NCBI RefSeq assembly: GCF_002878395.1 | Contig: NC_061121.1 | Span: forward strand, 16,306,059-16,370,058 | Length of the DNA stretch: 64,000 nt | Source of the DNA: Capsicum annuum | Taxonomy: Eukaryota; Streptophyta; Magnoliopsida; Solanales; Solanaceae | Direction of reading: 5' to 3' | In this document: piece by piece, positions 44,643-56,052 of the stretch | Layout of the letters: every line of letters starts with the position of its first letter | Numbering within the stretch: the stretch's first letter is position 1 | Translations under genes and position numbers: made by a program | Notes under the pieces: model-generated | Told to the model about the DNA's origin: nothing | Databases searched by the model: none | The model's input: the letters and a program-made list of their open reading frames with translations, nothing else

Positions 44643-47600
44643 CGGTCTGAGCTAAAATACTCGAAATATTTGAGATTATGCACTGAACACTTATGAATTG
44701 AGTCATGAATAAATAGCCGAATATGAAACATGATGCTTGGACTGAACAAAATTATCTCACAGAATAGCAATACTTATAAAACTTTGGATAGCAAGACTAG
44801 ATGAAAAGTTGAAAATCTATAGGTACGTATCAGCTTAATTGCTAAACTGGATTGCAAGCTATATGGATTGGATTATACTAGAAACTTATACTTAAATAGA
44901 GGATCTCTTCAATTCCTAATTCTTACATGGGCCTTGATAAATCTTTCTACTAATGTCTAAAGTAAATTAAATCCTCTCACCGTGATCAAGCCTAACTCCA
45001 ATTTACAAGATACAATATGTCGCACCAGAATACTAGTTTAAACCATATGATTCAATCTTCCATATATTTTTAGAGCTTACATCTTAAGCATCACATGCTT
45101 TACCACTTCAATGACTAACTCGAGACTCTTACTATGGATTCACTAACGCATATTGTGCTCCGACACTTAAATCCCAACATGTCATTCAGCCTATTTTTAT
45201 AATCATTATGAACTTCAATTCAAACACCCACAAAGACATACTTCACATACTCCCTAAAACACTATCAATACAATTCCCATGCACTACCTGAAGAACATAT
45301 GCACACACAAATTTCAACTAACTATTATATGTATCAAAGACTTGGCCTTAATCTTACTTCACCCCTATTGCTTAGCAAAAACAAACATACAATGATCTTT
45401 CATCAACAAGAAACACTTACTCATGACCACTATCATTACATAAGGAGGAGTCACTAAAAGGTTAGAACATGAGACCTTAAAGTAAGGAAGGATATTATAA
45501 GAAACTTGACACTTAACTGAGGCCTGAGGATAGAGAATCAACATCATGGATTCATCAAAGTGATCTAAATTGAGGGCATACATGGATATAAGCTGAATAT
45601 TACCAATCATTTGGAGTGTAGCATGAGTTATGAGAACGGACCATACTATAAAGAATGAGTACATGAGTCATGAGCTACATGACCTTGGAGTTCATAACTT
45701 ATGGAATGTGATTCCGACTGCTGAATTAACTGAAACTCCTGATTTAGGAATTGGAAGAGCACATGATTCTCTATCATGTGCATGAACGTACACTATGATT
45801 GTTAAACTGAAATGTAAGGAATGAGTAGGTACTGGGATAACTGAAGATACTGAAATAAAAATAGGTTGAGCCTCACCCTCACTTTCTGAGGTTCTACAAC
45901 ATATTGCATTACTATAAGAATGTGAGAGCCTAACTTGGTTACTCACCGTATCATCTTCCCCTTAGCTTTAAGCCATCATTCCAAGTCTGTGGAACCCCCT
46001 TTACTAAACTCTAAATGAACTATAACTACCTTACTCTATAGCTAGGGGTATTACAATAGACGTAAATATAGAACTTAACCCGAAAGACTATACCTGAAAG
46101 TGTAAACCCGCTGCTAATACTACCTTTTGATATGCACTATATCTTCTTATAGCCACAATAGTCATCATATAATACTTGAACACTTATTATCTTAGAATCT
46201 TATAGAGTATCACTACATCTTGAATTCATACCATTTAGAGCTTCAACTCTCATTTCTATTGCTCAATCTTCAATGATTCAAACTTAGATTCTAACACTTA
46301 ACACGAATCTCATCAACCTTTTATAAAACATACTACTTCCTTCATACTTTGCTAATACTACCTAATATCACATCTCCAAACTTACATATTTTTTGTAAAC
46401 CGTGAGAATCAAGATTATATAAAAAGGCTCAACATCATTAACCATAACTCCTTAACTTAGCTATTACGAACATCATATACTATATAAATAGTCTCCTTCC
46501 ACTTAGCAACTCAACAATGCCACTAACCGCACACAACATGTAATAGCCTTAGAAAATATCACAACCGCACACACCTAGAAAGGAAAGAAAAAAATAATGC
46601 TGAATAGGGGCCCTCGCATCACGACCCCTAGTTGGGTCAAGTGGCTATCGCGACCCTTCACTATTTTGGACACCCAAACTCACCCTTACGCTAGTCTAAA
46701 AATATGAAACTCACCTAAGATGACCTACAAGTGACCCTAATCATAAATCAATTTGAAAATAAACATTCTAAGGTCGAAAAGGTCAAAAATTGAGGTCCTC
46801 AAATTTCAAAGGCTGAAATGATTCTTAGTCTTGATTCTTAGCTGAAATTTTTTTTCTAAGTCTGGAGCCTCTCTTGGCATGTTGTTTAGGAAGAAAGTTT
46901 CTAGGATTTTGCGGGTTCTTGCAATATCTAGTTCTTAACATGATTTACACCCAACCTCACACATAATTCTCACTTAGAAGATATAAAACAAAGCATCAAG
47001 AAACACTAGTACACTAGATCCCATAATAATGATAATCGATCATAATTATAAGACATACCTTACTAAAATCTAATAACTCATCCTCCTTCTAAACATCACA
47101 ACTATTCACCCATCTTTACACCTAAGCTCTATAAGCCTATATTCATAATACTCAACCACCCAATGCATTCATCGATAACCCATAATTTTCTAACACAACC
47201 AACACCATTAATAACTTTTTTCATACTTTGAGAAAACAACAATCCACCTTAACCAATAAATCTTTCTCTATATTTCACTAAACTAACACACAAGGACATA
47301 TCACTTCATTACTAACTCAATCATATGCAAAAATTCAGCTATATATATTCAATAAATTTCCCTTACCACCTTTTTGGTCACTACACTTCTAAACCTACAC
47401 TTCCAACTATAAGAAGGTTCAACTACTTATGAATCATAACACTCTGGGTTTCAATATTTCACGAATACAAACTCTACTAGGCAATCTATATTCATACTAT
47501 CTCCTCTAATGAGTACTATTTATATTGAGGGGCAAATAAGATGAATACATATCTTACTCTGTCTTAACTAAATAACTCGTAAGAATGAGGACACATCTTG

Positions 47601-48190
47601 GAACTTGAGGGACTTATAACACACTAGAGGGCTCTTCTCAAGCCACTTTGTCTAACCACTAAAGTTTCTTCTAGCAAATCTAGGAGCATTATCTTGGGAG
47701 AAAATTAGAACTTGCTAATTACGTTGTCCCAAGAATAAGTCATAGATAGGGAAGCATAGATTAACATTATGAATTTTTTGAGGACAAATTTGAAAGCACA
47801 TCTAATTTGGGCTTAGTACACTATTTTCATAAAAATGAATGAAGTTTTTCAAATTTCAAAACTTAATAGCATTGATGAGATACTTTTGAGCTTGCGTACA
47901 ATCCTATAACTACCTGTGGGGACTGTCAGAGAAAACTCTATCTGTAAAGATTTAAGCTGGATTGTTTCTGTTACCTTTAAAATAAGGTAGAAATGGTCTG
48001 AATAGAGCAAGATAAGAATCCATGTAAGTTTCTTAGATTACCTTTCTATAGCACAATCTGAGACATGAAAGAAGGGAAACATTTCCTAAATGCCCTGTAG
48101 CCTCTCAAAGAAAAGTACAGATATTTCTGTACCATTCTGCAAGACTCTACTAGACACAACTTCACAGACATCTTCGGACACTTGAACTCC
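44643..48190 (-). other. Element J internal region, non-coding
   Basis: About 3.5 kb without any recognisable protein. The segment 45590-46110 resembles 55430-55950 in element K (AGCATGAGT, TGAGTCATGAGCT, ACATGACCT, GAGAGCCTAACTT, CTTAGCTTTAAGCCAT). At 46905-46938, GGATTTTGCGGGTTCTTGCA then ATATC resembles an LTR end plus polypurine tract of K type. At 46610-46670 there is CGACCCCTAGTTGGGTCAAG, close to the U3 text of the right LTR (50310-50340). The leader before the primer site (48060-48180) matches A. It looks like a composite of LTR and internal pieces. Confidence 0.55.
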
Positions 48191-48204
48191 ATGCTCTGAT
48201 ACCA
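48191..48204 (-). other. Primer-binding site of element J (initiator tRNA-Met)
   Basis: Minus-strand TGGTATCAGAGCAT lies 4 nt from the LTR border. This is the best-preserved initiator tRNA-Met site in the window. Confidence 0.88.
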
Positions 48205-48208
48205 AATT

Positions 48209-50742
48209 TGTAATGCCTCAAAAATCTATCTCGAGATGTTTACTGGTATAACTCATAAGCAACTGAATAACATGAATAAAATAACTAAGTTTACTATACA
48301 GAAACAAAAAATAATGGAATCTAAAAAATACAATATTGATACAACTTTTACATTCTGATAAAGTATGAAAAGTGGGACCAAAAATTATAATACTGACTCT
48401 GACAGACATCTGTAAAGCCTCTACTATATAACTATAGATAGCTAGAATGTGACCCCAACTATCACTAATCAATACATATTATTAAGAAAGTAAATAATAT
48501 AAGTAAAGATAACTGAAGTCCCTGAAGAAGGAGGACTCATCAACTTGTTGGCTGGAATCTGCAACTGTCTGAGTCTGAGTGTGGACACTAAAACTTGTAC
48601 CTACATTATGAGACAATACAACACATAGATGAATATGTGGATCAGTACTTTGAGGATGTACAGAGTATATAGGGGTGAATGCATAAGTGAAAACATATCT
48701 CATAATCATCATTTATAAAATCAATACTTGCTAATATAAATAACTCACCTAAGCTGAAATATCTGAAATACTGAAATATGTAGCAATAAGAAGAGAAGCC
48801 TACTTTATAAATCTCGTGAGTCATAATATTTAGTTCTAAAAGCTGTAATTGTATTCCCTTTTTAAAGCATATTGTATAAGTGTAGAAAGGACTCACTCTT
48901 AAATCTGAAATCTGAAAGCTACAATCTTTCTTTAAAACATAATTTGAGTAAAACTTTTGAGCCTTTACACTTATTTTTCTAAAATCTTTCTATCATTATT
49001 TCTTTTTGGAACTCGAAGACTTTGGAGCTTTGAAACTTGGAACTATAGAACTTTGGGAATCTTAAAACAATAACTTTTAAAACATATACTTTTATCTTTA
49101 CGTAGGGTACGGGACTTTTTTTGGGGGAGACTTGGAAATTTAGAACTTTAGGACACTTTGGGACTTTGGGAGTTTTTCCTAACCGACATAAACCATGTGA
49201 TCTGACATGGAGATCAACATCTTACCCACATTAGGGAGACCCTTACCATCGGAATAGAACCTTAACATTACTGATCACTATCTTAACCCACTAGGGGCAT
49301 ATCATAATCCTAAGGTGGATCATAGTTCTGGGGCATAAGACCATGGAATAATACCCAACTCGGTGCTAAATACTACTCCCACACTTAGGCTCAAAACTTT
49401 TAGAAAATCCACCTAAAATATTACAAGATGTATAGTGAAGACCAATTATGCTTCTCTTTGCTTTAAATCATAAGTAATGTGGATTCCTATCTTAGCTTAG
49501 AATCAAAGATCAACCTTGCTTAAAATCTTAACACATGCTTGTCAAAGAATGTTTAAAAATCATCTTTCTTGAATATCAAGATTTGCTAATAAAACATTGA
49601 GATGATAGTCTCCTTATAAACTCATTACTTGTACTTATGATTCAAAGTATATAACTTTAATGCATCAATAATCATAATCAACTTCAAGCTCAAAAATAAT
49701 CTTAACAAGGGACTTTTAACAATCTCTAACAAGATAATGGAAAATAACTTATAACACGAATCTTTTGCTTTCAAACGTAAATGTATGTAAATCTCTTGCA
49801 ATTCAAGCCTTAATAATATGATAATTTCATAAACGAAAAAGAATAAGGATTGGATATCACCCAAACTTGTAAATCACTAAATCTTTAACAAAAATCAAAG
49901 ATTTAGGTAGAAGGATGAAAGATTTGTCCTTGTTCAAACCCCACATACCTTAGTAGTTTGGATTTGATGAATTGGATTTGACTTCGAAACCTAGGAGATA
50001 TTCTTGAATGCTTTCTTAGGATTATTGAATTGTAATGCTTAATTCTTGGTTTCTTTCTTGAAGAGGATAACTTGAATTCCAATGTTCTTGAGAGAAAAAT
50101 CTTTAAAAACTCATTCATGGGGGAAGGGGAGGGTTTATGTGTGTTTTGGTGATGAAAAGTGGGCAAATAATACCATTTAGGGTGTTATAAATCATGTTTG
50201 GATGCATTGGGGTTGAGGGGAAAAGACCAAAGTGTACCTTGACCCTTAAGAAGTTAAAACTGTACAGGAACAGTGCTCATGTTATAAGCCCTAGTTAGGT
50301 TAAGTATCCCTCATAACACGACCCCTATTTGGGTTAAGTAGCCCTCGCGTCGCGGGGCTAGCACGACTCCTTACTGCCTCTTACAAAAAATGGCATAACC
50401 TTTTGGTCGGGTAATGGATTTTTGCAAAATTGGTATCGTTGGAAAGCTATTTGATTATCTACAATATGATGGATCTTGAGTAGGAAAATTCCATGTATAT
50501 AATAATTTATACACATTTGAAGTTGACCCTTGTATAATCAAATATCAAATGTTGGATGAATCAAATGATGTTAGCTCAACTTGGCTCTAAATAATTTTGA
50601 TGAACATTATTGACTTCAAGAGAACTTTACATACTAGTATAATGATCATGAAACTTATATGTAGATAGGAATCACTTGGATTAAAGCTTAGACACGTAGG
50701 AATGATGGTTAGAATTCTAGCACAAAAATATGGGGTATTACA
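48209..50742 (-). mobile_element. Element J 5' LTR (right)
   Basis: 2534 bp from TGTAATGCCTCAAA to TGGGGTATTACA. It pairs with 42343-44392. The U3 part contains CGACCCCTATTTGGGTTAAG and CCTCGCGTCGCGGGG (about 50310-50360), the family-specific palindromic block. The region 49925-49955 has the CAAACCCCACATACCTTA leader motif. No coding sequence. Confidence 0.85.
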
Positions 50743-51161
50743 ATGCCATTAGTTCAATACTAAAAATGTAATGGAAATATGGTATAACAATACCATAACT
50801 AAAATATCTACCCAAAATCTAGTATGCAAAGTCTCTAAACTGAGCTGTTTAAAATTTGGAGTTGATGGGACAATCCCCTAACTAACTCCATCTGCTCAAA
50901 TGCTGAGTCTAATGAAATTAAAAAAATATATCCTCAAATGCTGTTGACTCACTGCTAAGTCTATTGTTGTTGGCTGAATTTGAAGCTATCTATGAGCAGT
51001 CGAACTTATGGTATAAGACACCATAGCACAAAAGAAAAGTATGCATTAGTACGTGGAAATATACTGGTATGCAAAGTAAGGTAAGGCTGAATGTAAGGGG
51101 TCATATGCATGAACTATAAATAACTGAGGAACATGAACTTGACTGAGTGATAATACATGCA

Positions 51162-51164
<3 letters not shown>

Positions 51165-51235
<71 letters not shown>
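51165..51235. repeat. AT dinucleotide repeat
   Basis: About 71 bases of uninterrupted (AT)n inside the K LTR. The same place in the left LTR of A has none, so the expansion is specific to this copy or family. Confidence 0.95.
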
Positions 51236-51239
<4 letters not shown>

Positions 51240-53079
51240 ATGACTGAGATCATACTAGCACTAGATACTTAGTTCTGAATATAGATTAACTGATGTCTAG
51301 GTTTACTAATGCTGGCAACTGAGTATACTAATATTGTATTATTGACAACTGATAACTGAGTGTATTGGTACTATTAACTAATAATTAAATAACTGTTTCT
51401 GACAGTCCTAATTCTAAAGAATTGATCTAAGTTCTATACTAAGCTAGATGACTGTATCTAACAATCCTAAATCTGTAGAGCTATCTAAGTTCTTTATTGA
51501 GCTAAGTGACTGTATATGACAGTCCTAAATCTGTAGAATTATTTGAGTTCTTTACTCAACTTAGTGACTGTATCTTAAATTCCTAAATCGGCACAACTAT
51601 GTGAGTTCTATTCTGAAGACTAAACTAAAACAGAGACTGTAGGAGGTAATCATCTAACCGACAAGCCCCTTTCTAAATTGATTTGAGGTCCAACCTGTAA
51701 CCCCAATTAGAAGGGTGTCAATACCGTGTCATGGGTAAAAACAAGTTATGAGTTAACCCTCTCTGACAGGATGCTCTTCCGTCAAACTTAACTAGTAGAA
51801 AAACTTAAATAAGATGTGTTAACCCTAGTCTCATAGGGAGATATCTCAACCTACGCTAGCTACATAGTTCTTGAATACAAGGATTTCTTCTAAGGATCAC
51901 ACCCTCTGTTAGCAGAAGATCCCGCATCCTTAGGTTCACTCAGTGCTAAACCCTACTCCTAAATGAATAGACACTGAATAGATTTCCTAGTTCATACTAG
52001 GCTTGACTGATATGTTACTGATCATACTATTTAACTGAGTTTTGTTGACTAGTGGAATATTACTGAATTACGTTAACTGACTGAGTTTACTAAGGTCTAA
52101 ATTGAATACTACGAAGTTCTGAACTGAATAATGAATTGAGACTGAGATTGAGTTTTTACTAAATTTTCCTGAGTCATGTAACTGACTGAGTTCTACTGAT
52201 CATGGCATGACTGAGAATATCATGAAACTGACACTGTCTCTAGGTAATCAGCTAAATTTTTGGGTATTAAATACCCCCAGGACTCGATAGCATAAATAAT
52301 AAGATATGATAATTCTTGAATACATGAAAATAATCAACCATCCATCACATAATCAATAGGGTATTTCATTAAGTACTTGAAAGTCATGAACTTATACATG
52401 AGTAGGAATGTATGCTAACATATCATAATTTCGCAAATCCAATCTCATGAGCATTCCATCAAATAACTACAAGGCATAGATTTAGAATGGGAGTCATTTT
52501 GAACATGTGGTATAGCATGAGTTCATCATTTAGATCATAAATGGGTCACAAATGCACAATTTGTTCCCTTAAGCATTTTGTCAAACACCTACAAGGCAAA
52601 ATCTTGTACTTGGCATGAATAGCATGTTAATACATCATTAATACCATATTAATTCATAAACTAAGGTTTTTGACATAAGAGAACCAAAAATCAACATACA
52701 CGCTATCATAATTCCAAGAAAACATTAAAGATCATAACTTGGAAATCATATTACAACTTCAATATGGTTACAATCAAACCAACAACATAGAAATTACAAT
52801 TCATTGTTTAAAAAGAGTTCCTTGAACTCCAAGGGTGGAAGGGACCCTTGGATGAACACTTAACATACCTTAATGCTTGACTTTCAAAAGATTGACAATG
52901 AAATCCTTGAGATTTGAGTCTTGAATTAAAAACCCTAATGCTTGTTCTTGAGAGAGTTTGAGAGAAAGTAATTATACTTTTCTCAATGAGGGCTAAATGT
53001 CGTGTTTTTGAGGTAAAATAGGGGTAGTAAAATAACCCAATTAACCCTTTGGACGCGAAGCTGAAAGCTGAAAATTTTA

Positions 53080-53272
53080 GGAGCGTGCTATGGAGCATGC
53101 ATCGCATACTCTAGTGCACATGAATGGAGCGTGCGCCGCATGCTCTACTGCACCCCCTAGGGGTGGACTGGAGCGTGCATCACATGCTCTAGTGCAATAT
53201 AATGGAGTGTGCATTGCATGCTCTACTGCACCCCCAGGGGTGGACTGGAGCGTACGTCGCACGCTAATCTCA
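53080..53272 (-). repeat. Palindrome-rich U3 array of element K
   Basis: Five alternating copies of GGAGCGTGCATCGCATGCTC variants, joined by TAGTGCA/TACTGCA links and by two copies of CCCCCAGGGGTGGACTGGAGC-like text (with a second-order period of roughly 83 bp). Shorter versions of the block are in the LTRs of A (238-352 and 19365-19480). It lies upstream of the leader hairpin on the minus strand, where an LTR enhancer would be. Long open frames on both strands here come from the repeat and are not genes. Confidence 0.8.
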
Positions 53273-53538
53273 TGATGCTACTATTTTGAATTCCAAACAT
53301 GCCCTAAACGGATTCCAAAAATTCTGAAACTCACCCGAGATGTACTATTGACTTGCCCCATCATGAATTAACTTAAAAATCAAATTTCCAATGTTGATAA
53401 GGTCATGAAATAAATTCTCAAAGTTCAAAGGCTTTAAAAGAGACTAAGTCTTAACACTTAGCTAAAATTTCCAAGTGTGAGATCCCTTATCAAGCTCTAA
53501 GGGGATGAATTTGACTTAGGATTTTGCAGGATCTTACA

Positions 53539-53556
53539 ATATCTCCCCCTTAGGAA
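53539..53556 (-). other. Polypurine tract of element K
   Basis: On the minus strand CCTAAGGGGGAGATAT is directly before the LTR start TGTAAGATCC. It is the same form as in A and L. Confidence 0.82.
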
Positions 53557-56052
53557 CATTCATCCTTGAATGGGACTAACTAAGCAGAGAATGTTGATAG
53601 ACTAAACTTACTGAACATGAACATCTAAAACATGATTATCTGACTGACATTACTGAGTTGCTGAAATTTCATATGGAACATGCATATATGATGCATGAAT
53701 ATGTAACTGAGTTGTTTCATGAATACATGACTAGGATTACCGATAATTCGAGTTTATCATACTGAACATGCATATCTTATGCATGAATAACTGACTCAAG
53801 AATGCATGGCTTGGATTACAGATAAGCCGATTTTCTCATACTGAACATGTATATCTAATGCATGAATAACTGACTCATGAATGCATGACTGAATATGCAA
53901 TGGTAATTGATCCAATTTTTGTAATGAAAATCTAAACATGGAACTGGTAAGTTCAAGGGAAATTGTTACCTTAAATGGAAGATGCTGATGAACTCGAGAT
54001 CACTCACTGATCATGCATGAACAGGATTATGAGAACATAATTGAGACTGGAATGTGATATCTGAACTGAATATTATGGAATGAACTAAGCCCTTGAATAC
54101 AGGACTCACGGCTGAGATTGGAACTTAAGGGTCAACTTATGAGTACCTAGCACTCCAAACTAAATTCATTACGTGAGAAGAAAAATGGAAGGTCTAGGTC
54201 ATGAAAGTTCTGGAGTTTATAATGCATCTCCCCCTTGGGACACTATGCCCCTTGAAGAATGTTGACTTTGCTAAGATGTTAAGAAAAAGCTGGGGCAATG
54301 CACAGAGCACCTCCGATCTTAGTCGTGACTGAATATCTGTCTGAAACTAGACATGATGCATGAACTGAGCTGAGCTCGCATCTACTAGGATGCTTTATCT
54401 AGGAATGGTCATATTCGTGAAACTTAGGATCGTACAATTAAATGTAAAAAAAATAGGAAACCATACAAATTCGTCCGCCTGACTGCTAAACTGAACTACT
54501 AGCTTAGCGGACTAACTTATGCGGACAACTTATATTCGATTGGAGCCTTTCTTTAACACTATTTCTATAGAGTTCCAGTGTCTTTAGGGAGCAAGAAAAG
54601 CTGGGCATGGTCTGAATAACACATCTGAATGAGAAGTCATATCCTGACTAAAATTCTATAATGCGAGTTGAGGCCTATAGAACACCATCTAAGATAAAGT
54701 GACTAAGCCCTTATGCACTGCAACTACAATTTTCAATCTTAGACATATCCCTTGAATATTCTCTCAACTATACTCTCAACCTTAGTACAACATATCACCT
54801 GAGACTACTGAAAAGATTCACACGGGTGCTGAGCATAAAGGCATAAGTATACTAACTTATCTGACTATTGAATGATTGGTAGTTGAATACTGGGCAGGTA
54901 AGACTGAACTGTACTTAGTATAAATAACTGAATTGAAACTGTAGAGTATTATGCATATGAGGTAAGGACTGACTGGGTAATATGAGATAACTGAGCATGA
55001 ATTCATAAAAACTGTATTATCTGAGAATACAAGACCAAGCATATAACACGATGCTGAAATAGTCTGTAAATTAAGGTACTAAAATACTGATAACTGAATA
55101 ACTGATAACTGTATGCTATGGTCAAGCAAACCTGAAACTGAATTGAGTTATTCATCTGATTACTGGACTGAGACTGTGACTGTAACTGAGATGATAACTG
55201 AGACTGTAATTGAGATTTTACTGAAGCTGAGTACTGAGTTCTGATAGATACATAATGTAGTCTAATATAAATCGAAGACCTGAAGCATGAATAAATACTA
55301 TACCAAAATTAGCACTTAACTGAGGCCTGAGGAATAGAATATCAACATCATGAACTTATCAAGGGATCTAAACTAAGGATATTAAATTAAGGATATATAT
55401 GACATAGTCTGAATTTTTAACTAATCATTAGGAGCGTAGCATGAGTCATGAGAACTGAGCACACTGTAAGGCATGACGTGAGTAAATGAGTCATGAGCTG
55501 CATGACCTGAGTTTAGAGTTTTTTTTTGGAATTCATGGGACATGATTCGTAATACTGAGTGAACTGAACTCCATATACTTGGAACTAGAATCGTACATGA
55601 TTTTATGGAAAGTGTGTGAATACGAGTTCTGTTCATGAAACTGACATGTAAAGCATATGTAGGTATCTTGATGGCAAAAAAAGTTTGCACTAAGATAAGA
55701 ATGGGTTGGGAATCAGCCTCTCTTACTACTTTCCTACATATATTGGCACTACTACTAGAGTCTGAGAGTTTAACTTTGTTACTTGGTGTACCATATCTAC
55801 CTTAGCTTAAAGCCATAATCATAAGTCTACGAACACTTGACTAAACTCAGAACTGAACTGCAATCAATTTACTCTAGAGTTTGGCGTATAATAATACACA
55901 TGAATTCTAAGCTTGTCCTGAAAGACTGCACCTAAAAGTATAAAACCCACTGCTAATACTATCTCCAAGGATACAACTCTAAACTTTCTTTAGTTTTTGC
56001 AATCATCATCACATACTTACACTCTTTTCAACACATGATTGCCTCACTAAAC
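53557..56052 (-). other. Element K internal region, non-coding
   Basis: 53640-53895 has the ACTGAACATGCATATCT/TGCATGAATAACTGA repeats that lie downstream of pol in A and C. At about 53975, after TTGTTACCTTAAATGGAAG, the point where chromodomain text begins in A, the sequence changes and no pol is found. A second polypurine-like block (GCATCTCCCCCTTGGGA, genomic) is at 54225-54241. The part 54300-56050 resembles the inside of J. It is interrupted by L at 56053, and the rest of K lies outside the window. Confidence 0.6.

Larger units (their letters stand above)
42343..50742 (-). mobile_element. Element J, non-coding chromovirus-related element
   Basis: 8.4 kb from TGTAACGCCCC to TGGGGTATTACA, flanked by a perfect ATGCC duplication (42338-42342 and 50743-50747). 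It has an LTR at each end, an initiator tRNA-Met primer site and the 5' leader of the A lineage. No gag or pol motif is found anywhere. The internal region shares sequence with that of K. It is probably non-autonomous or heavily deleted. Confidence 0.8.
50743..53538 (-). mobile_element. Element K, 3' LTR, second part
   Basis: It resumes after J and ends GCAGGATCTTACA at 53538, next to a polypurine tract. It includes GATGGGACAATCCCCTAAC near 50864 (the common block), an (AT)n run at 51165-51235, a hairpin at 52829-52851 (CCAAGGGT, loop GGAAGGG, ACCCTTGG) and the GCATGC-rich U3 array at 53080-53270. With the first part it is about 2.93 kb, including the microsatellite. Confidence 0.85.

Noticed and set aside
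53077..53275. Two 61-codon frames on opposite strands with Cys/His-rich repeats
   Set aside because: They are produced by the palindromic GCATGC array of the K LTR; the Cys-rich look is a by-product of the repeat.
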